DNA of 64,000 nucleotides from Fibrobacteria bacterium (GCA_020633825.1 JACKCV010000001.1:310001-374000); one strand, 5' to 3'. Counted from the stretch's first letter, positions 17,034-26,042 are shown. Notes: generated from the letters alone by a model not told the origin. Translations and numbers: made by a program.

Positions 17034-18269
17034 ATGAACAAAGCCCTCGGCTGGTCGATCTTGGCCCTCTCCGCACTGGTGCTGGCGCGTGCCCAGGCCG
17101 TGCAGCGGATCGTCGTGATCGGAGATTCCACCGTCAGCAGCTACGCCGGCTCCAAATACCCCTGGGCCGGATGGGGCCAGGTCCTGGTCCATTTCTTCCG
17201 GTCGGGTTCCGTCGAGGTGATCAACGACGCCATCGGGGGACGAAGTTCGCGATCCTTCATCGAGGACGGCCATTGGGCCACGACCCTCGGGAAGTTGCGC
17301 TCCGGCGACATCCTGATGGTGCAGTTCGGCCACAACGACAGGGACTTTTCCAAGGCGGAGCGGTACACCGATACCGCGGACTACAAGAAGTACCTCGCCC
17401 AGTACGCCCGGGAAGCGCGGGCCAAGGGAGCGCATCCCGTGTTCGTCACTCCGATGAACATGAACACCTGGAAGGGATCCGCGGTCCGCGAGGTGTTCAC
17501 CGAAGGGGCGAACAACTACCGCGCGGCCATGATCCATGCCGCCGCCGATGCCAAGGTTCCCGTCCTCGATCTCGAGAAGAAATCGAAGCTCCTGATGGAT
17601 TCATGCGGGGTGGCCTACATGGCCAAATTCCAGTTTCTGGGATTGGATCCCGAGGAATACCCGAACTATCCGGAGGGGTATTCCGATTTCACCCATTTCC
17701 AGGAGATGGGGGCTCTGGCCAATGCCCGCATGCTCACCGAGGAGATCGCCCGCCAGTCCCAGGACACCATCCTGAAAATCTTGGCTCCACTTCTGGCCCC
17801 CACGTTCGCGGTGACGGTGAGATCGGCTCTTCCCGGGGGAGATACGATCACGCGCTCCACCCGGCTTCCCGAAGGCGCGACCGTGACGGTCAAGGTCAAA
17901 CCGGCCAAGGGAAAGACCTTTCTGCATTGGCTCGACGAAAGCGGGGCCATCCGGACCGGGGACAAGCGTCTGACCTACGTCCAGGACGATTCCGACCACC
18001 TGTTCCTGGCGGTCTACCAGGGTGTTCCGGTGGATGTGGAGCGCCCAACCCCCGATCGCCTCCGAACCCGGAGAGAGGGAAATCGCATCCGCCTCGAGGG
18101 GGACGGGATCCTCGGCGAGGTGGTGGTGCGGGACGCGCTCGGTGTCCCCCGCAGGAGGTTCTACGGCTCGAAGAAGATCCTGGACATGGATTTGATGGAT
18201 TTGCCGGCAGGGGGCTACCAGGTTTCCTCCCAGGGCCATTCCGCCACCGCGCGTTTCGTGGTTCCCTGA
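17034..18269 (+). CDS. rhamnogalacturonan acetylesterase-like SGNH hydrolase (CE12)
   Basis: CE12 enzymes remove acetyl groups from rhamnogalacturonan so that lyases can act. The 411-residue protein has signal peptide MNKALGWSILALSALVLARA and complete SGNH blocks: Ser32 in VIGDSTVSSY, Gly in AIGGRSSRSF, Asn101 in FGHND, and Asp218/His221 in SDFTHF. After the catalytic domain, residues about 265-335 resemble an InlB-type bacterial repeat (KGKTFLHWLDESG). A short T9SS-like tail closes the protein (DALGVPRRRFYG, LPAGGYQVSS, FVVP). ATG 17034 is chosen because GGAG precedes it and the signal peptide starts there; the open frame upstream crosses the second palindrome. Its stop overlaps the next gene as TGATG. 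Confidence 0.85.
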   Translation: MNKALGWSILALSALVLARAQAVQRIVVIGDSTVSSYAGSKYPWAGWGQVLVHFFRSGSVEVINDAIGGRSSRSFIEDGHWATTLGKLRSGDILMVQFGHNDRDFSKAERYTDTADYKKYLAQYAREARAKGAHPVFVTPMNMNTWKGSAVREVFTEGANNYRAAMIHAAADAKVPVLDLEKKSKLLMDSCGVAYMAKFQFLGLDPEEYPNYPEGYSDFTHFQEMGALANARMLTEEIARQSQDTILKILAPLLAPTFAVTVRSALPGGDTITRSTRLPEGATVTVKVKPAKGKTFLHWLDESGAIRTGDKRLTYVQDDSDHLFLAVYQGVPVDVERPTPDRLRTRREGNRIRLEGDGILGEVVVRDALGVPRRRFYGSKKILDMDLMDLPAGGYQVSSQGHSATARFVVP

Positions 18270-20386
18270 TGGGGCGCGGCATGTTCCCCTCCGTCGGAAA
18301 GCTCGTTCTCGCGGCGCTGTTCCTGGGGCAGATGGCCCAAGCGAACCTGGCCACGGGAAAGGTCTTCGGGAACCACATGGTCCTGCAGCGCGACGTTCCG
18401 ATTCCGGTTTTCGGCACCGGAACAGCCGGAGAGGCCGTGACCGTCACGTTGGGTTCGGCTACGGCCCAGGGGACCACGGATGCCCGCGGATCCTGGAAGG
18501 TTTCCCTACCGGCGATGCCGGCGGGAGGGCCGTACAGCATGAAGATCCAGGGAGCCAATGCCATCACCTACTCCGATGTGACGGTCGGGGAAGTCTGGCA
18601 TTGCGCGGGACAGTCCAACATGGATACGAGGATGAACTACAGCGAGTACCCCAACCTCGCCGATTCCATCAAGACCGCGAAGTACCCCAACCTTCGGTAC
18701 ATCACCATGCGTCAACCTGGGCAATCCATCCAGTGGCAGCAGGTGAGTCCCGCCACGGTGGGATCGATGACCGCGACCGGATATTTCTTCGGCCGCCATC
18801 TGCTGGATCGATTGGACGGGGTGGCCGTGGGAATCGTGAACACCTCCGTCGGGGGAACGATCATCGAATCCTGGCTCGATCCCGCCACCGTGGCCGCCGA
18901 TCCGATCCTGAAAACCGACGCCACGGCGGGGGCGATGTACAAGGAATGGATCCTGCCGGTCGAGGGGTTCGGGGTCCGCGGAACGGTTTGGTTGCAGGGT
19001 GAGAACAACACCAGCTCGGCCCTGTTCCGCACCTACGGCGACCGTCTCCAGAAACTGATCCCCGGATGGCGCCAGGCTTGGGGGCAACCGGACATGCCCT
19101 TCCTGGTGGCAGGCCTGTGCCACAAGGGTGGAATCCAGACCGCCGCTGGAGAGAACTCCAACCAAGCCGCGATCCGGGAATCCCAACGGGGCGTGACCGA
19201 CACGATGCGCTCGACCTGGTTGTCGGTCCTGGTCGATCTGGGCGAGGATGGAACCTGGCACTATTCCCAGAAGCCCCAGGCCGGAGCCCGACTCGGACTC
19301 CTCGCCCGCGGCGCGGTTTGGGGGGAGAAGAATCTGGTGTTCGAATCCCCGCGGCCGATTTCCGCGTGGAAGCGCGACGCGGAGATCCTGGTGGCTTTCG
19401 ATCCCCGGGGGAGCCGCTTGAAGACTTCGTCGGGCGGGACTCCCACCGGATTCGAAGTGGCCGGCGCCGATGGCGTGTGGCGTTGGGCCACCCGCACCTC
19501 CCTGCGGGGGGATACCGTGGTCCTGACGACGGACGTCGTCCATCCGACCCAGGTCCGCCATGCCTGGGCCAACCACCCCATTCGCGATCTGTGGAGCGAA
19601 GCGGGACTTCCGGCCACCCCTTTCCGGATGGAATTGTCCGGCCCGCCGATCTCCGTGGATTGCCACGGGACCCCCGAAGGCCAAGCCGCCATCGACTCCT
19701 GCGGCCGATGCGTCGGCGGAAGCACCGGGCTCGCCGCCTGTTCCTCCTGGCTGGAGGCCGAGGAATTCTGCTCCGCCGAAGGAATCGTCGAATCCATCCA
19801 CGTCGGTTCGCATGGAGGGTACCTCAATCTGGCCAACGCGCCGGGTGCCGGTGCCACCTGGGTGCTCCGGGCCGAACGGAAAGGGCCGTTCCATCTGGTG
19901 TTCCGAAACGCCAATGGAGGCGTCGCGGATCGCGAGGCGTCGGTTTCCGTCAACGAGCAGGTCGTCGCGACCTCGGTCTCGTTTCCCTCCACCGGTGCCT
20001 GGACTTCCTGGAGCACGGTGGAAGTTCCCGTGGTCCTCTCCGCGGGGAGGAACACGATCTCCATCCTTTCCCGGACATCCGAAGGGGTGGCGAATCTCGA
20101 TCGCATCGGGTTCGTCGAGCCGGGGGTGATCGCGGCCGGTTGCATGGCCAACGGCCGGTCCCGGCGCGGGGGAGGGACGCGGATCGACGGGGGGATGCTG
20201 GTGCTGGGAGACCATTCCTTCTCATCCGGGCTGGTCGCTCGGGCCACCGACCTCCGGGGTCGCACCGAAGAGATGCCGATCCGGCAAGGACGCGTCGACC
20301 TGCGCTCCCTCGGGGAAGGGGTTTGGGTGGTCGAGATCCGCGACGATTCCGGGCCGCGCTTGCGGACCCTCCAGGTCCGTCCATGA
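18269..20386 (+). CDS. sialate-O-acetylesterase-like esterase with CBM35-like and sorting domains
   Basis: This 705-residue exported protein has a signal peptide within residues 1-26. A short beta-sandwich (NHMVLQRDVPIPVFGTG) leads into the SASA-type SGNH domain with Ser116 in HCAGQSNMD, then NTSVGGTIIESW and WLQGENN. Such enzymes deacetylate sugars, and a pectin side-chain or backbone acetyl ester is the likely target given the neighbours. Residues 464-705 are the same cassette as in PL11: the Cys-rich linker DSCGRCVGGSTG, a CBM35-like module (EAEEFCSAEGIVES, HGGYLNLANAP) and a T9SS-like tail (ATDLRGR, VDLRSLGEGVWVVEI). The ATG at 18269 shares its A with the CE12 TGA (TGATG), so the two are translationally coupled; ATG 18281 is an alternative. 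Confidence 0.8.
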   Translation: MGRGMFPSVGKLVLAALFLGQMAQANLATGKVFGNHMVLQRDVPIPVFGTGTAGEAVTVTLGSATAQGTTDARGSWKVSLPAMPAGGPYSMKIQGANAITYSDVTVGEVWHCAGQSNMDTRMNYSEYPNLADSIKTAKYPNLRYITMRQPGQSIQWQQVSPATVGSMTATGYFFGRHLLDRLDGVAVGIVNTSVGGTIIESWLDPATVAADPILKTDATAGAMYKEWILPVEGFGVRGTVWLQGENNTSSALFRTYGDRLQKLIPGWRQAWGQPDMPFLVAGLCHKGGIQTAAGENSNQAAIRESQRGVTDTMRSTWLSVLVDLGEDGTWHYSQKPQAGARLGLLARGAVWGEKNLVFESPRPISAWKRDAEILVAFDPRGSRLKTSSGGTPTGFEVAGADGVWRWATRTSLRGDTVVLTTDVVHPTQVRHAWANHPIRDLWSEAGLPATPFRMELSGPPISVDCHGTPEGQAAIDSCGRCVGGSTGLAACSSWLEAEEFCSAEGIVESIHVGSHGGYLNLANAPGAGATWVLRAERKGPFHLVFRNANGGVADREASVSVNEQVVATSVSFPSTGAWTSWSTVEVPVVLSAGRNTISILSRTSEGVANLDRIGFVEPGVIAAGCMANGRSRRGGGTRIDGGMLVLGDHSFSSGLVARATDLRGRTEEMPIRQGRVDLRSLGEGVWVVEIRDDSGPRLRTLQVRP

Positions 20387-20429
20387 GAGCGGTTCCCGGG
20401 AGGATGGTTTTCCCGACGAGGGTCGGATT

Positions 20430-20458
20430 CGGAGCACAATGCTCCGCGTGGGATTTTT
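20430..20458 (+). terminator. possible terminator after the esterase operon
   Basis: CGGAGCA/TGCTCCG (20430-20436 with 20440-20446, 3-base loop) is followed after 7 bases by TTTTT (20454-20458). The stem is good, but the T-run is displaced, so termination is only plausible. Confidence 0.35.
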
Positions 20459-20573
20459 GCGGGGATGGCGGATGCGGCACGGCGGTGTTGAACCTGGGCC
20501 GCGGCAATGCGAAGGTGGTGGGATGGTCGAGTCGGGGACGTCGCAAATGGTCTTGCGGGATGGACGGGGAGCC

Positions 20574-22223
20574 ATGAGCACTTCGAAGGGGTGGGTCTGG
20601 GTTGCGTTGGCGATGTTCCTCGGGGCATGCGGAGAACTCCGTGTTGCCAGTGGAAACACCTCCGAAACCCCCAACACCGTGGCGGGAGTATTGGTCGATC
20701 CGTCGGGGGATCCCCGGATCGGGGATACGGTCATCCTGCGACCGGCGCGGTGGATCACCTCGGGGGTGGAAGCGGGCTCGGCGACGTCGAGCCTGTCCGT
20801 TCGGACCACCGTCACCGATTCCCAAGGGAAGTGGAGCGTGTCGGGCATGGAATCCGGGGCCTGGGTGGTGGAATGCCGCGGAGGGAAGCTCGGGAGGCTC
20901 ACCGAGGCCGTGACGGTGGGTTGGGACGCGTCGATGATCCAACCGCGTTCCGACACCGTCTTCCCCAAGGGCCGGGTGCGCGGGGCGTTCGCTCCCGGGA
21001 CCTTTCCCAAAGGGGCGCGCGGACGCGTGGACATCTACGGGACCGATCTGGGGGGGCTCGTCGATTCCCTGGGGGCCTTCGAGCTGCGGGATGTCCCCTC
21101 CGGCCCGATGAGGCTGGTGGCCCGCTTCGAATCCGACAGTCTGCGAGCTCGGGCCGAGGATGCCTTCGAACTCTCTCCCCGGGACACCCTGCCGGCTCGT
21201 TCCCTCGTTCCCTCCGGATTCTGGGAGGAGGACTACGACCTGTGGCCCCATCGCAAGGCGGGCCGATTGCGGTTTTCGGGATCGGGAGGATTCGTTTTGG
21301 AATCGAGTCAGGACAACGTTCCGATCCTGGTGCGCCTGGAAGGAGAGCCGGTCTCCCCGATGGATCGAACGGGGAGCTCCCTGCGGTTCACCGACGGAGG
21401 GGGAACCCACCTGCCCTACGAAATCGAGAAGTGGGATCCCGTCCGCCGCGTGGCCCATGTGTGGGTGAAGTTGCGGCATACCAGCAAACGCAGCGACACC
21501 CAGGGCCTGATGGTCTATTGGGGATTGCCGGAAACTCCGGATTGGTCGGAGGGAAGCATGGTCTTCGACACCGCCGATGGTTGGGTGGGGGTCTGGCACT
21601 TCTCCGGGAAAGATCCCCTCCGGGACGTGACGTCCAACGGTCTTCGTCTGTCCGGCACGGGATTCGAGAGCGTGGAGGGGGTGGCCGGACAGGGGCTTCG
21701 ACTGCAGCCGCGCTCCCGCCTGGAGGTCGCGGTTCCCCAAGCCACCGGTACGGGGTTCTCGGTCGTCTCCGCCTGGGTCCGTCCCGAGGAGGTCGGCCAA
21801 GACGGGCTGGTCGCCCGACTGGTCGACGCGACCAGCGGTGACCTGGGGTGGGCGCTGCGCATCGGCGACAGCTCGGGAATTCGGCGTGCCGCGTTCCAAA
21901 CCTCGCGCCACGGGTCCACCGAGTTTCCCACCTCGACCACCCTCCCCTGGAAACCTTCCGACTGGTTCCATCTGGGCGGGTACCTCGAGGCGACCCGGGA
22001 TTGGCCGCGCTTGCGATTGCTGGTCGACAGCGTCATGGCCACCGAACAGCATTTCGATTCCCTCCGGATTCCCTCGGACCAGGCTCGGCTGCAAATCGGG
22101 GGCGGATGGAGCGGGGTGCTCGACGAGTTGCGTCTGCGGAGGAATCTCCGGCATCCGGACGTGATGCGCATGGAATGGGGTACGGGTCGGCCGGAGGCCG
22201 CCGTGGTCTGGTGGGAGGACTGA
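20574..22223 (+). CDS. lipoprotein with DUF2341-like and LamG-like domains, paired with a TIGR02147 regulator
   Basis: This 549-residue lipoprotein has signal MSTSKGWVWVALAMFLGAC with lipobox LGAC. Two regulatory/Ig-like segments follow (TVAGVLVDPSGDPRIGDTV at about 35-120, and VRGAFAPGTFPKGARG). A DUF2341-like domain comes next (VPILVRLEGEPV, SLRFTDGGGTHLPYEIEKWD, GLMVYWG), then a concanavalin/LamG-like domain (GVWHFSG, GQGLRLQPRSRLEV, FSVVSAWVRP, GVLDELRLRR). These domains usually bind glycans or mediate surface adhesion. GGGGAG precedes the ATG. Its TGA overlaps the regulator ATG (TGATG at 22221-22225), so the pair is coupled, but the order is the reverse of the pair at 5013-6820. Confidence 0.7.
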   Translation: MSTSKGWVWVALAMFLGACGELRVASGNTSETPNTVAGVLVDPSGDPRIGDTVILRPARWITSGVEAGSATSSLSVRTTVTDSQGKWSVSGMESGAWVVECRGGKLGRLTEAVTVGWDASMIQPRSDTVFPKGRVRGAFAPGTFPKGARGRVDIYGTDLGGLVDSLGAFELRDVPSGPMRLVARFESDSLRARAEDAFELSPRDTLPARSLVPSGFWEEDYDLWPHRKAGRLRFSGSGGFVLESSQDNVPILVRLEGEPVSPMDRTGSSLRFTDGGGTHLPYEIEKWDPVRRVAHVWVKLRHTSKRSDTQGLMVYWGLPETPDWSEGSMVFDTADGWVGVWHFSGKDPLRDVTSNGLRLSGTGFESVEGVAGQGLRLQPRSRLEVAVPQATGTGFSVVSAWVRPEEVGQDGLVARLVDATSGDLGWALRIGDSSGIRRAAFQTSRHGSTEFPTSTTLPWKPSDWFHLGGYLEATRDWPRLRLLVDSVMATEQHFDSLRIPSDQARLQIGGGWSGVLDELRLRRNLRHPDVMRMEWGTGRPEAAVVWWED

Positions 22224-23053
22224 TGGACGTGTTCGCCTACACCGAGTACCGCTCTTTCCTGCGCGATTTCTACGAGAACCGCAAGGAGGCCAATCCCATC
22301 TGGTCCTATCGGTTCATGGCCCAGAGACTCGATGTCGATGCCGGACAGCTGGTCAAGATCCTGCAGGGAAAGCTCCACCTGCCCCAGCGGGCTCTGCAGG
22401 CGACATTGAAGCTTTGCGGCTTGGAGGGGCGCGAGGCGGCATTCTTCGAGGAGATGATCCGCTTCTCCCGGGCCCGCTCGGCGGAGGAATCATCGCGATG
22501 CTACGAGAGGATGCAGGCGTTGCGCGGGGTGTCGGCGGGTGTCGTGCAGAGCGACCAGGCCGAGTACTACGGCGCGTGGCACCACACGGTGATCCGCGCG
22601 CTCCTGGGGATGGCTCCCTTCCGGGGGAACTGGGAAACCCTGGGTTCCCTCTGCATTCCACCCCTGCGCCCGGAGGAGGCCAAGGCCTCGGTGGAGCTTC
22701 TGGAACGTTTGGGCATCGTGGTGCGCGATGCCCGCGACTGCCTGCGTCTGGCCGACACCCACATCACTCCCGGAGAGGGGGTTCCCGTGGAAACCGTCCG
22801 CAAATTCCAGAAGGAGACCCTGGACCTCGCCAAGCGCGCACTGGAGGAGATCGCCCGCGAGGAACGCGAAATCTCGACCATCACCATGGCCTTGGCGGAA
22901 TCCGACCTCCCTCTGGTACAGGGGTGGGTGAAGGACCTCCGACGCCAAATCCAGACGCTTTCCGACAGCACGCCCGAGCCCGATCGGGTGTACCACCTCA
23001 ATGTGCAGCTCTTCCCCGTGGCACGTCGGTCCCGTCGTCGTGGGCCGGCGTGA
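22223..23053 (+). CDS. TIGR02147/DUF4423-family transcriptional regulator
   Basis: This complete 276-residue family member has the same length as the copy at 5990-6820. It shows MDVFAYTEYRSFLRDFYENR, an HTH-like segment (SYRFMAQRLDVDAGQLVKIL), the DUF4423 core (DQAEYYGAWHHTVIRALLGM), a winged-helix-like segment (ELLERLGIVVRD), and the terminal signature DRVYHLNVQLFPV. EREISTITMALAESDLPLV resembles the family's conserved segment before the C-terminus. It overlaps the lipoprotein by one base, and a secreted SGNH esterase follows 100 bases later. Control of this surface/carbohydrate module is inferred. Confidence 0.87.
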   Translation: MDVFAYTEYRSFLRDFYENRKEANPIWSYRFMAQRLDVDAGQLVKILQGKLHLPQRALQATLKLCGLEGREAAFFEEMIRFSRARSAEESSRCYERMQALRGVSAGVVQSDQAEYYGAWHHTVIRALLGMAPFRGNWETLGSLCIPPLRPEEAKASVELLERLGIVVRDARDCLRLADTHITPGEGVPVETVRKFQKETLDLAKRALEEIAREEREISTITMALAESDLPLVQGWVKDLRRQIQTLSDSTPEPDRVYHLNVQLFPVARRSRRRGPA

Positions 23054-23138
23054 GTCTCGCTGGAGGCAGGCGATCGGAGTCGGTGATTCCACCATCTCCA
23101 CCGGGGAGGCGATTTCGGTGACAGGTGCTTCGGCGAGG

Positions 23139-23144
23139 TAGATT
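23139..23144 (+). promoter_or_regulatory. candidate -10 element before the SGNH esterase
   Basis: TAGATT (GGTAGATT in context) ends 9 bases before the ATG at 23154, with no Shine-Dalgarno of normal spacing. A transcript from it would carry a leader of only about 2-3 bases. Confidence 0.4.
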
Positions 23145-23153
23145 GGCCGGGGT

Positions 23154-24224
23154 ATGATCAGCCACTCCGGGTCCCTTCGTCGCTTCGTCGCGATCCTCTG
23201 CTCCGCTTCGTGCCTGGTTTGCGCCGGGGATCTCAAGGTCGCTTGCATCGGCAACAGTCTGACCTTCGGAGCTGGGCTGTCCGATCCGGCCGGGGAAAGT
23301 TATCCGACCCAACTCGGTTCCCTTCTCGGCCCAGGGTTCCAGGTCACCAACTACGGGGTCAGCGGGAAGACCATGATCCGGGCCGTGGGGGATGCCTACT
23401 GGGCCCAGCCGGCCTTCGGCCAGGCCCTCGCCAGTCAGCCGGATGCCGTGGTGATCGAACTGGGAACCAACGACTCCAAGGGATATATCTGGCCGTACCA
23501 CAGCGGGGAATTCGCGGGGGATTATCGATCGATGATCGACACCTTCCGGGTGCTTCCTTCGCGGCCCGAGGTCTGGGTGACGTTGCAACCATGGGCCAAC
23601 AACCTGTCCTGGAACATGCCCGACACCACGATCGAGAGGCATGTGAATCCGGCCATCCTCGAGGTGGCCATGGCCGCGGCGGCCCCGATCATCGACCTTC
23701 GGTCCGGAATGTCCGGACATCCGGAATGGTTCCAGGCGGATTCCGTCCACCCCAACGCGGCCGGTGCCAAGGCGATGGCCGCTCTCGTCGCCGACATGTT
23801 GCTGCGCCCGGTCATGCTCCTGGAAGCCTCCGGAGGCGTCCTGTCCGCCCCCGCCGGATTCGGGTACGCCTGGTACCGGGACGGAGTGCTTCTTCCCGGG
23901 GAATCCGAACGAACCCTCCTGGCGCGAATTCCCGGGGTCTACCGCGCTTCCGTGAAGATCGACCCGTCGTCGCAGTCTCGGATGGTCTCGGCGCCCTTGC
24001 CCGTTTCCGTCACCCGGATCTTCGCCCGGTCGCCCCTGGCACCGCAACTCCGTCGGGAAAAGACGGGACGCACCTGGTCGGTGCGACCGGAATCCGGTAC
24101 AACCCTCGTTCTCCTGGACCTCGATGGAAGAGCCTTGCCTCCCCGCTCCTTGGGGGCCGGGGTCTACCTGTTCCGCTTGGAATCCCTCGGCGGGATCCGG
24201 ACCGGGCGGTTGGTTCTGCCCTGA
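23154..24224 (+). CDS. secreted SGNH/GDSL esterase with sorting domain
   Basis: This 356-residue exported hydrolase has a signal peptide ending near CLVCAG. Catalytic blocks are Ser35 in CIGNSLTFGAG, Gly69 in YGVSGKTM, Asn106 in ELGTNDSK, and Asp196/His199 in DSVHPN. The sequence resembles TesA/lysophospholipase-L1-like and acetylxylan-esterase-like SGNH proteins more than CE12. Residues about 225-300 look like an Ig-type segment, and the last 50 residues are a T9SS-like tail (LLDLDGRALPPRSLGAGVYLF, shortened here to its core, then RLVLP). Carbohydrate deacetylation is inferred from context. It may be read with the lipoprotein/regulator pair or from its own close promoter. Confidence 0.75.
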   Translation: MISHSGSLRRFVAILCSASCLVCAGDLKVACIGNSLTFGAGLSDPAGESYPTQLGSLLGPGFQVTNYGVSGKTMIRAVGDAYWAQPAFGQALASQPDAVVIELGTNDSKGYIWPYHSGEFAGDYRSMIDTFRVLPSRPEVWVTLQPWANNLSWNMPDTTIERHVNPAILEVAMAAAAPIIDLRSGMSGHPEWFQADSVHPNAAGAKAMAALVADMLLRPVMLLEASGGVLSAPAGFGYAWYRDGVLLPGESERTLLARIPGVYRASVKIDPSSQSRMVSAPLPVSVTRIFARSPLAPQLRREKTGRTWSVRPESGTTLVLLDLDGRALPPRSLGAGVYLFRLESLGGIRTGRLVLP

Positions 24225-24460
24225 ACCTGGGGATCCTCCGTCTCTCCCGGGCGGCGGAGGAGGCCGAGCGTCCTTCTCCTGGACGCGACCCGGGAGGGAT
24301 CCGTGGGAAGATCGTCCTTGGGACGGCCCTCGACGGAAGGGGGGACCTCCTGGCCGGTTCATCCGGTTCCTCGAATCGAGGGGAGCCGATGCCGGGAGCC
24401 TCGATCCGAGTAGATTCTCTGCTTCCAATTCGTGGTGCGTTCCAATCCGAGGGAGAGAAC

Positions 24461-25513
24461 ATGGTCGTGGTGCAGATCCTGGCAGGACTCGCCTTCCTTC
24501 TGGTGGGCGGAGACTTGCTGGTGAGGTGGTCTTCGCGACTGGCGCTCGGATTGGGCATCCCGTCCCTGGTGGTGGGTCTCACCGTCGTTTCCTTGGGCAC
24601 TTCCGCTCCCGAACTGGCCGTCGGATTGGTGGCCGCCTGGAACGGAGCGGCCGAAATGGCGGTCGGAAACGTGGTGGGCTCGAACCTCTTCAACGTCCTG
24701 GCCATCCTCGGCGTCTCGGCCCTGGTGGCCCCCCTGGTGGTTTCCAGATCCCTGGTTCGACGGGAATTGCCCATCATGATCGGTGTGGTCCTGCTGGTCC
24801 CGGTCGTGGGGTGGGACGGGGCCATCTCGAGGACCGAGGGTGGCCTGCTCGTGGTCGCGATGGCCGGCCTGGTGTGGTGGATGGTCCGGCAGGGGCGAGC
24901 CGAAGCCGCGGCCGCCGAGCCCGATGGGGAGCCCGTGCCGCAGGTTTCCGGGAAGGTCATCCTGCTCCTGCTTCTGGGAATCGCCCTCTCCCTCGTCCTG
25001 CTCGTCGCCGGTTCCCGCTTCCTGGTCGCCGGGGCCGTGACCATCGCCCAGGCCTTGGGAGTGAGCGAACTCGTGATCGGGTTGACGGTGGTCGCCGTCG
25101 GGACATCGCTTCCGGAACTGGCCGCTTCCGTGGTGGCCACCTTCCGAGGGGAGCGCGACATCGCCATCGGAAACGTGGTCGGCTCGAACATCTTCAACGT
25201 GCTGTGCGTCCTGGGAGGGTCGGGATTGTTGTCTTCGGCCCCGCTTCCCGTTCCGGCCGAGGCCATGTCCTTCGACATCCCTTTGATGATCGCCACCATG
25301 CTGCTGTGCGTCCCCGTCTTCCTCACCCACGGGCATATCTCGCGCATCGAGGGGATCCTCTTCCTGGCCTTGTATTCGGGGTACACCGCGCTCCTGGTCG
25401 CCTACGGAGCCGGTGCCTCCACGCATGGAGCCCCGTGGCTGGTTCTACTCCTGGTCCTCACCCTCGGCGTGGTCGCCTGGGAAATCCGTTCCAGTCGGCG
25501 GAAGGTCGCCTGA
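24461..25513 (+). CDS. CaCA-family calcium/sodium antiporter
   Basis: This 350-residue inner-membrane cation exchanger has two inverted alpha-repeats, each with the family signature. The first has GTSAPELAVG and GNVVGSNLFNVLAI; the second has GTSLPELAASV and GNVVGSNIFNVLCV. About ten hydrophobic helices are visible, with a charged cytoplasmic loop (RQGRAEAAAAEPDG) between the halves. It probably exports Ca2+ in exchange for Na+ or K+. ATG 24461 has GGGAGAG upstream. An in-frame ATG at 24389 would add 24 polar residues before the first helix and is less likely. TAGATT at 24411-24416 could be its -10. Confidence 0.88.
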   Translation: MVVVQILAGLAFLLVGGDLLVRWSSRLALGLGIPSLVVGLTVVSLGTSAPELAVGLVAAWNGAAEMAVGNVVGSNLFNVLAILGVSALVAPLVVSRSLVRRELPIMIGVVLLVPVVGWDGAISRTEGGLLVVAMAGLVWWMVRQGRAEAAAAEPDGEPVPQVSGKVILLLLLGIALSLVLLVAGSRFLVAGAVTIAQALGVSELVIGLTVVAVGTSLPELAASVVATFRGERDIAIGNVVGSNIFNVLCVLGGSGLLSSAPLPVPAEAMSFDIPLMIATMLLCVPVFLTHGHISRIEGILFLALYSGYTALLVAYGAGASTHGAPWLVLLLVLTLGVVAWEIRSSRRKVA

Positions 25514-25631
25514 GGGCGGCCTCCAGCTCGATCCCCTCTCTCGAAGGGAGGGAAAACCACCGACCTCCCATGGTTGCCGCCTCGGAGCGCCTCACCGGCG
25601 TCCACGGGAACGGGTTCGAGGCGAGGACTCC

Positions 25632-25661
25632 TTGCCATCGGAGCCTCCCGCCCACTATCCT
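25632..25661 (+). promoter_or_regulatory. candidate promoter of the ArsC/Spx-like gene
   Basis: TTGCCA (25632-25637) and TATCCT (25656-25661) are separated by 18 bases, a good sigma70-type pair. The -10 ends 6 bases before the ATG at 25668, so the predicted transcript start falls on or next to the start codon. This is the best -35/-10 pair among the close promoters in the window. Confidence 0.5.
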
Positions 25662-25667
25662 TGGAGC

Positions 25668-26042
25668 ATGGCACGGCCCGTCGCATACTGCTACTCCGGT
25701 TGCGGAACCTGTCGCAAGGCGCTTGCGTGGTTGCAGGGCCATGGAGTGGACGCCGATGTGCGGGCCATCCGGGAAACGCCTCCGGCACGACACGACCTGG
25801 CCGCGGCCCTGGAACAGGGAATTCCGCTCAAGAGCCTCTTCAACGTATCCGGAGGCGACTACAAGGAATTGGGGCTGAAAGACAAATTGGGGACCATGCC
25901 CGTCGATCAGGCCCTCGATCTCCTCGCCTCGCGGGGGAATCTCGTCAAACGGCCGTTCGTCGTGCATCAAGGACGGTACCTGACCGGGTTTTCCGAAGAC
26001 TCCTATTCCGCCTTCTTCGCCGCCGACCGACGACGAACCTGA
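25668..26042 (+). CDS. ArsC/Spx/YffB-family thioredoxin-fold protein
   Basis: This small protein of 124 residues has the ArsC-family fold. Cys11 and Cys14 lie in YSGCGTCRKALAWL (a CxxC at the thioredoxin-fold active site), and the family tail is VKRPFVVHQGRYLTGFSE. LKSLFNVSGGDYKELGLKD matches the characteristic middle segment. Members reduce arsenate, act as redox regulators (Spx) or are uncharacterised (YffB/ArsC-related); CxxC is more Spx-like than ArsC-like, but length and sequence do not decide. The only GGAG lies one base before the ATG, too close for a normal ribosome site, which fits a leaderless mRNA. Confidence 0.8.
   Translation: MARPVAYCYSGCGTCRKALAWLQGHGVDADVRAIRETPPARHDLAAALEQGIPLKSLFNVSGGDYKELGLKDKLGTMPVDQALDLLASRGNLVKRPFVVHQGRYLTGFSEDSYSAFFAADRRRT

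Noticed and set aside
24389..24461. Upstream ATG start for the antiporter
   Set aside because: It has GGGGAG before it but adds a polar stretch before the first helix and spans a TAGATT -10 candidate; ATG 24461 with GGGAGAG is better.
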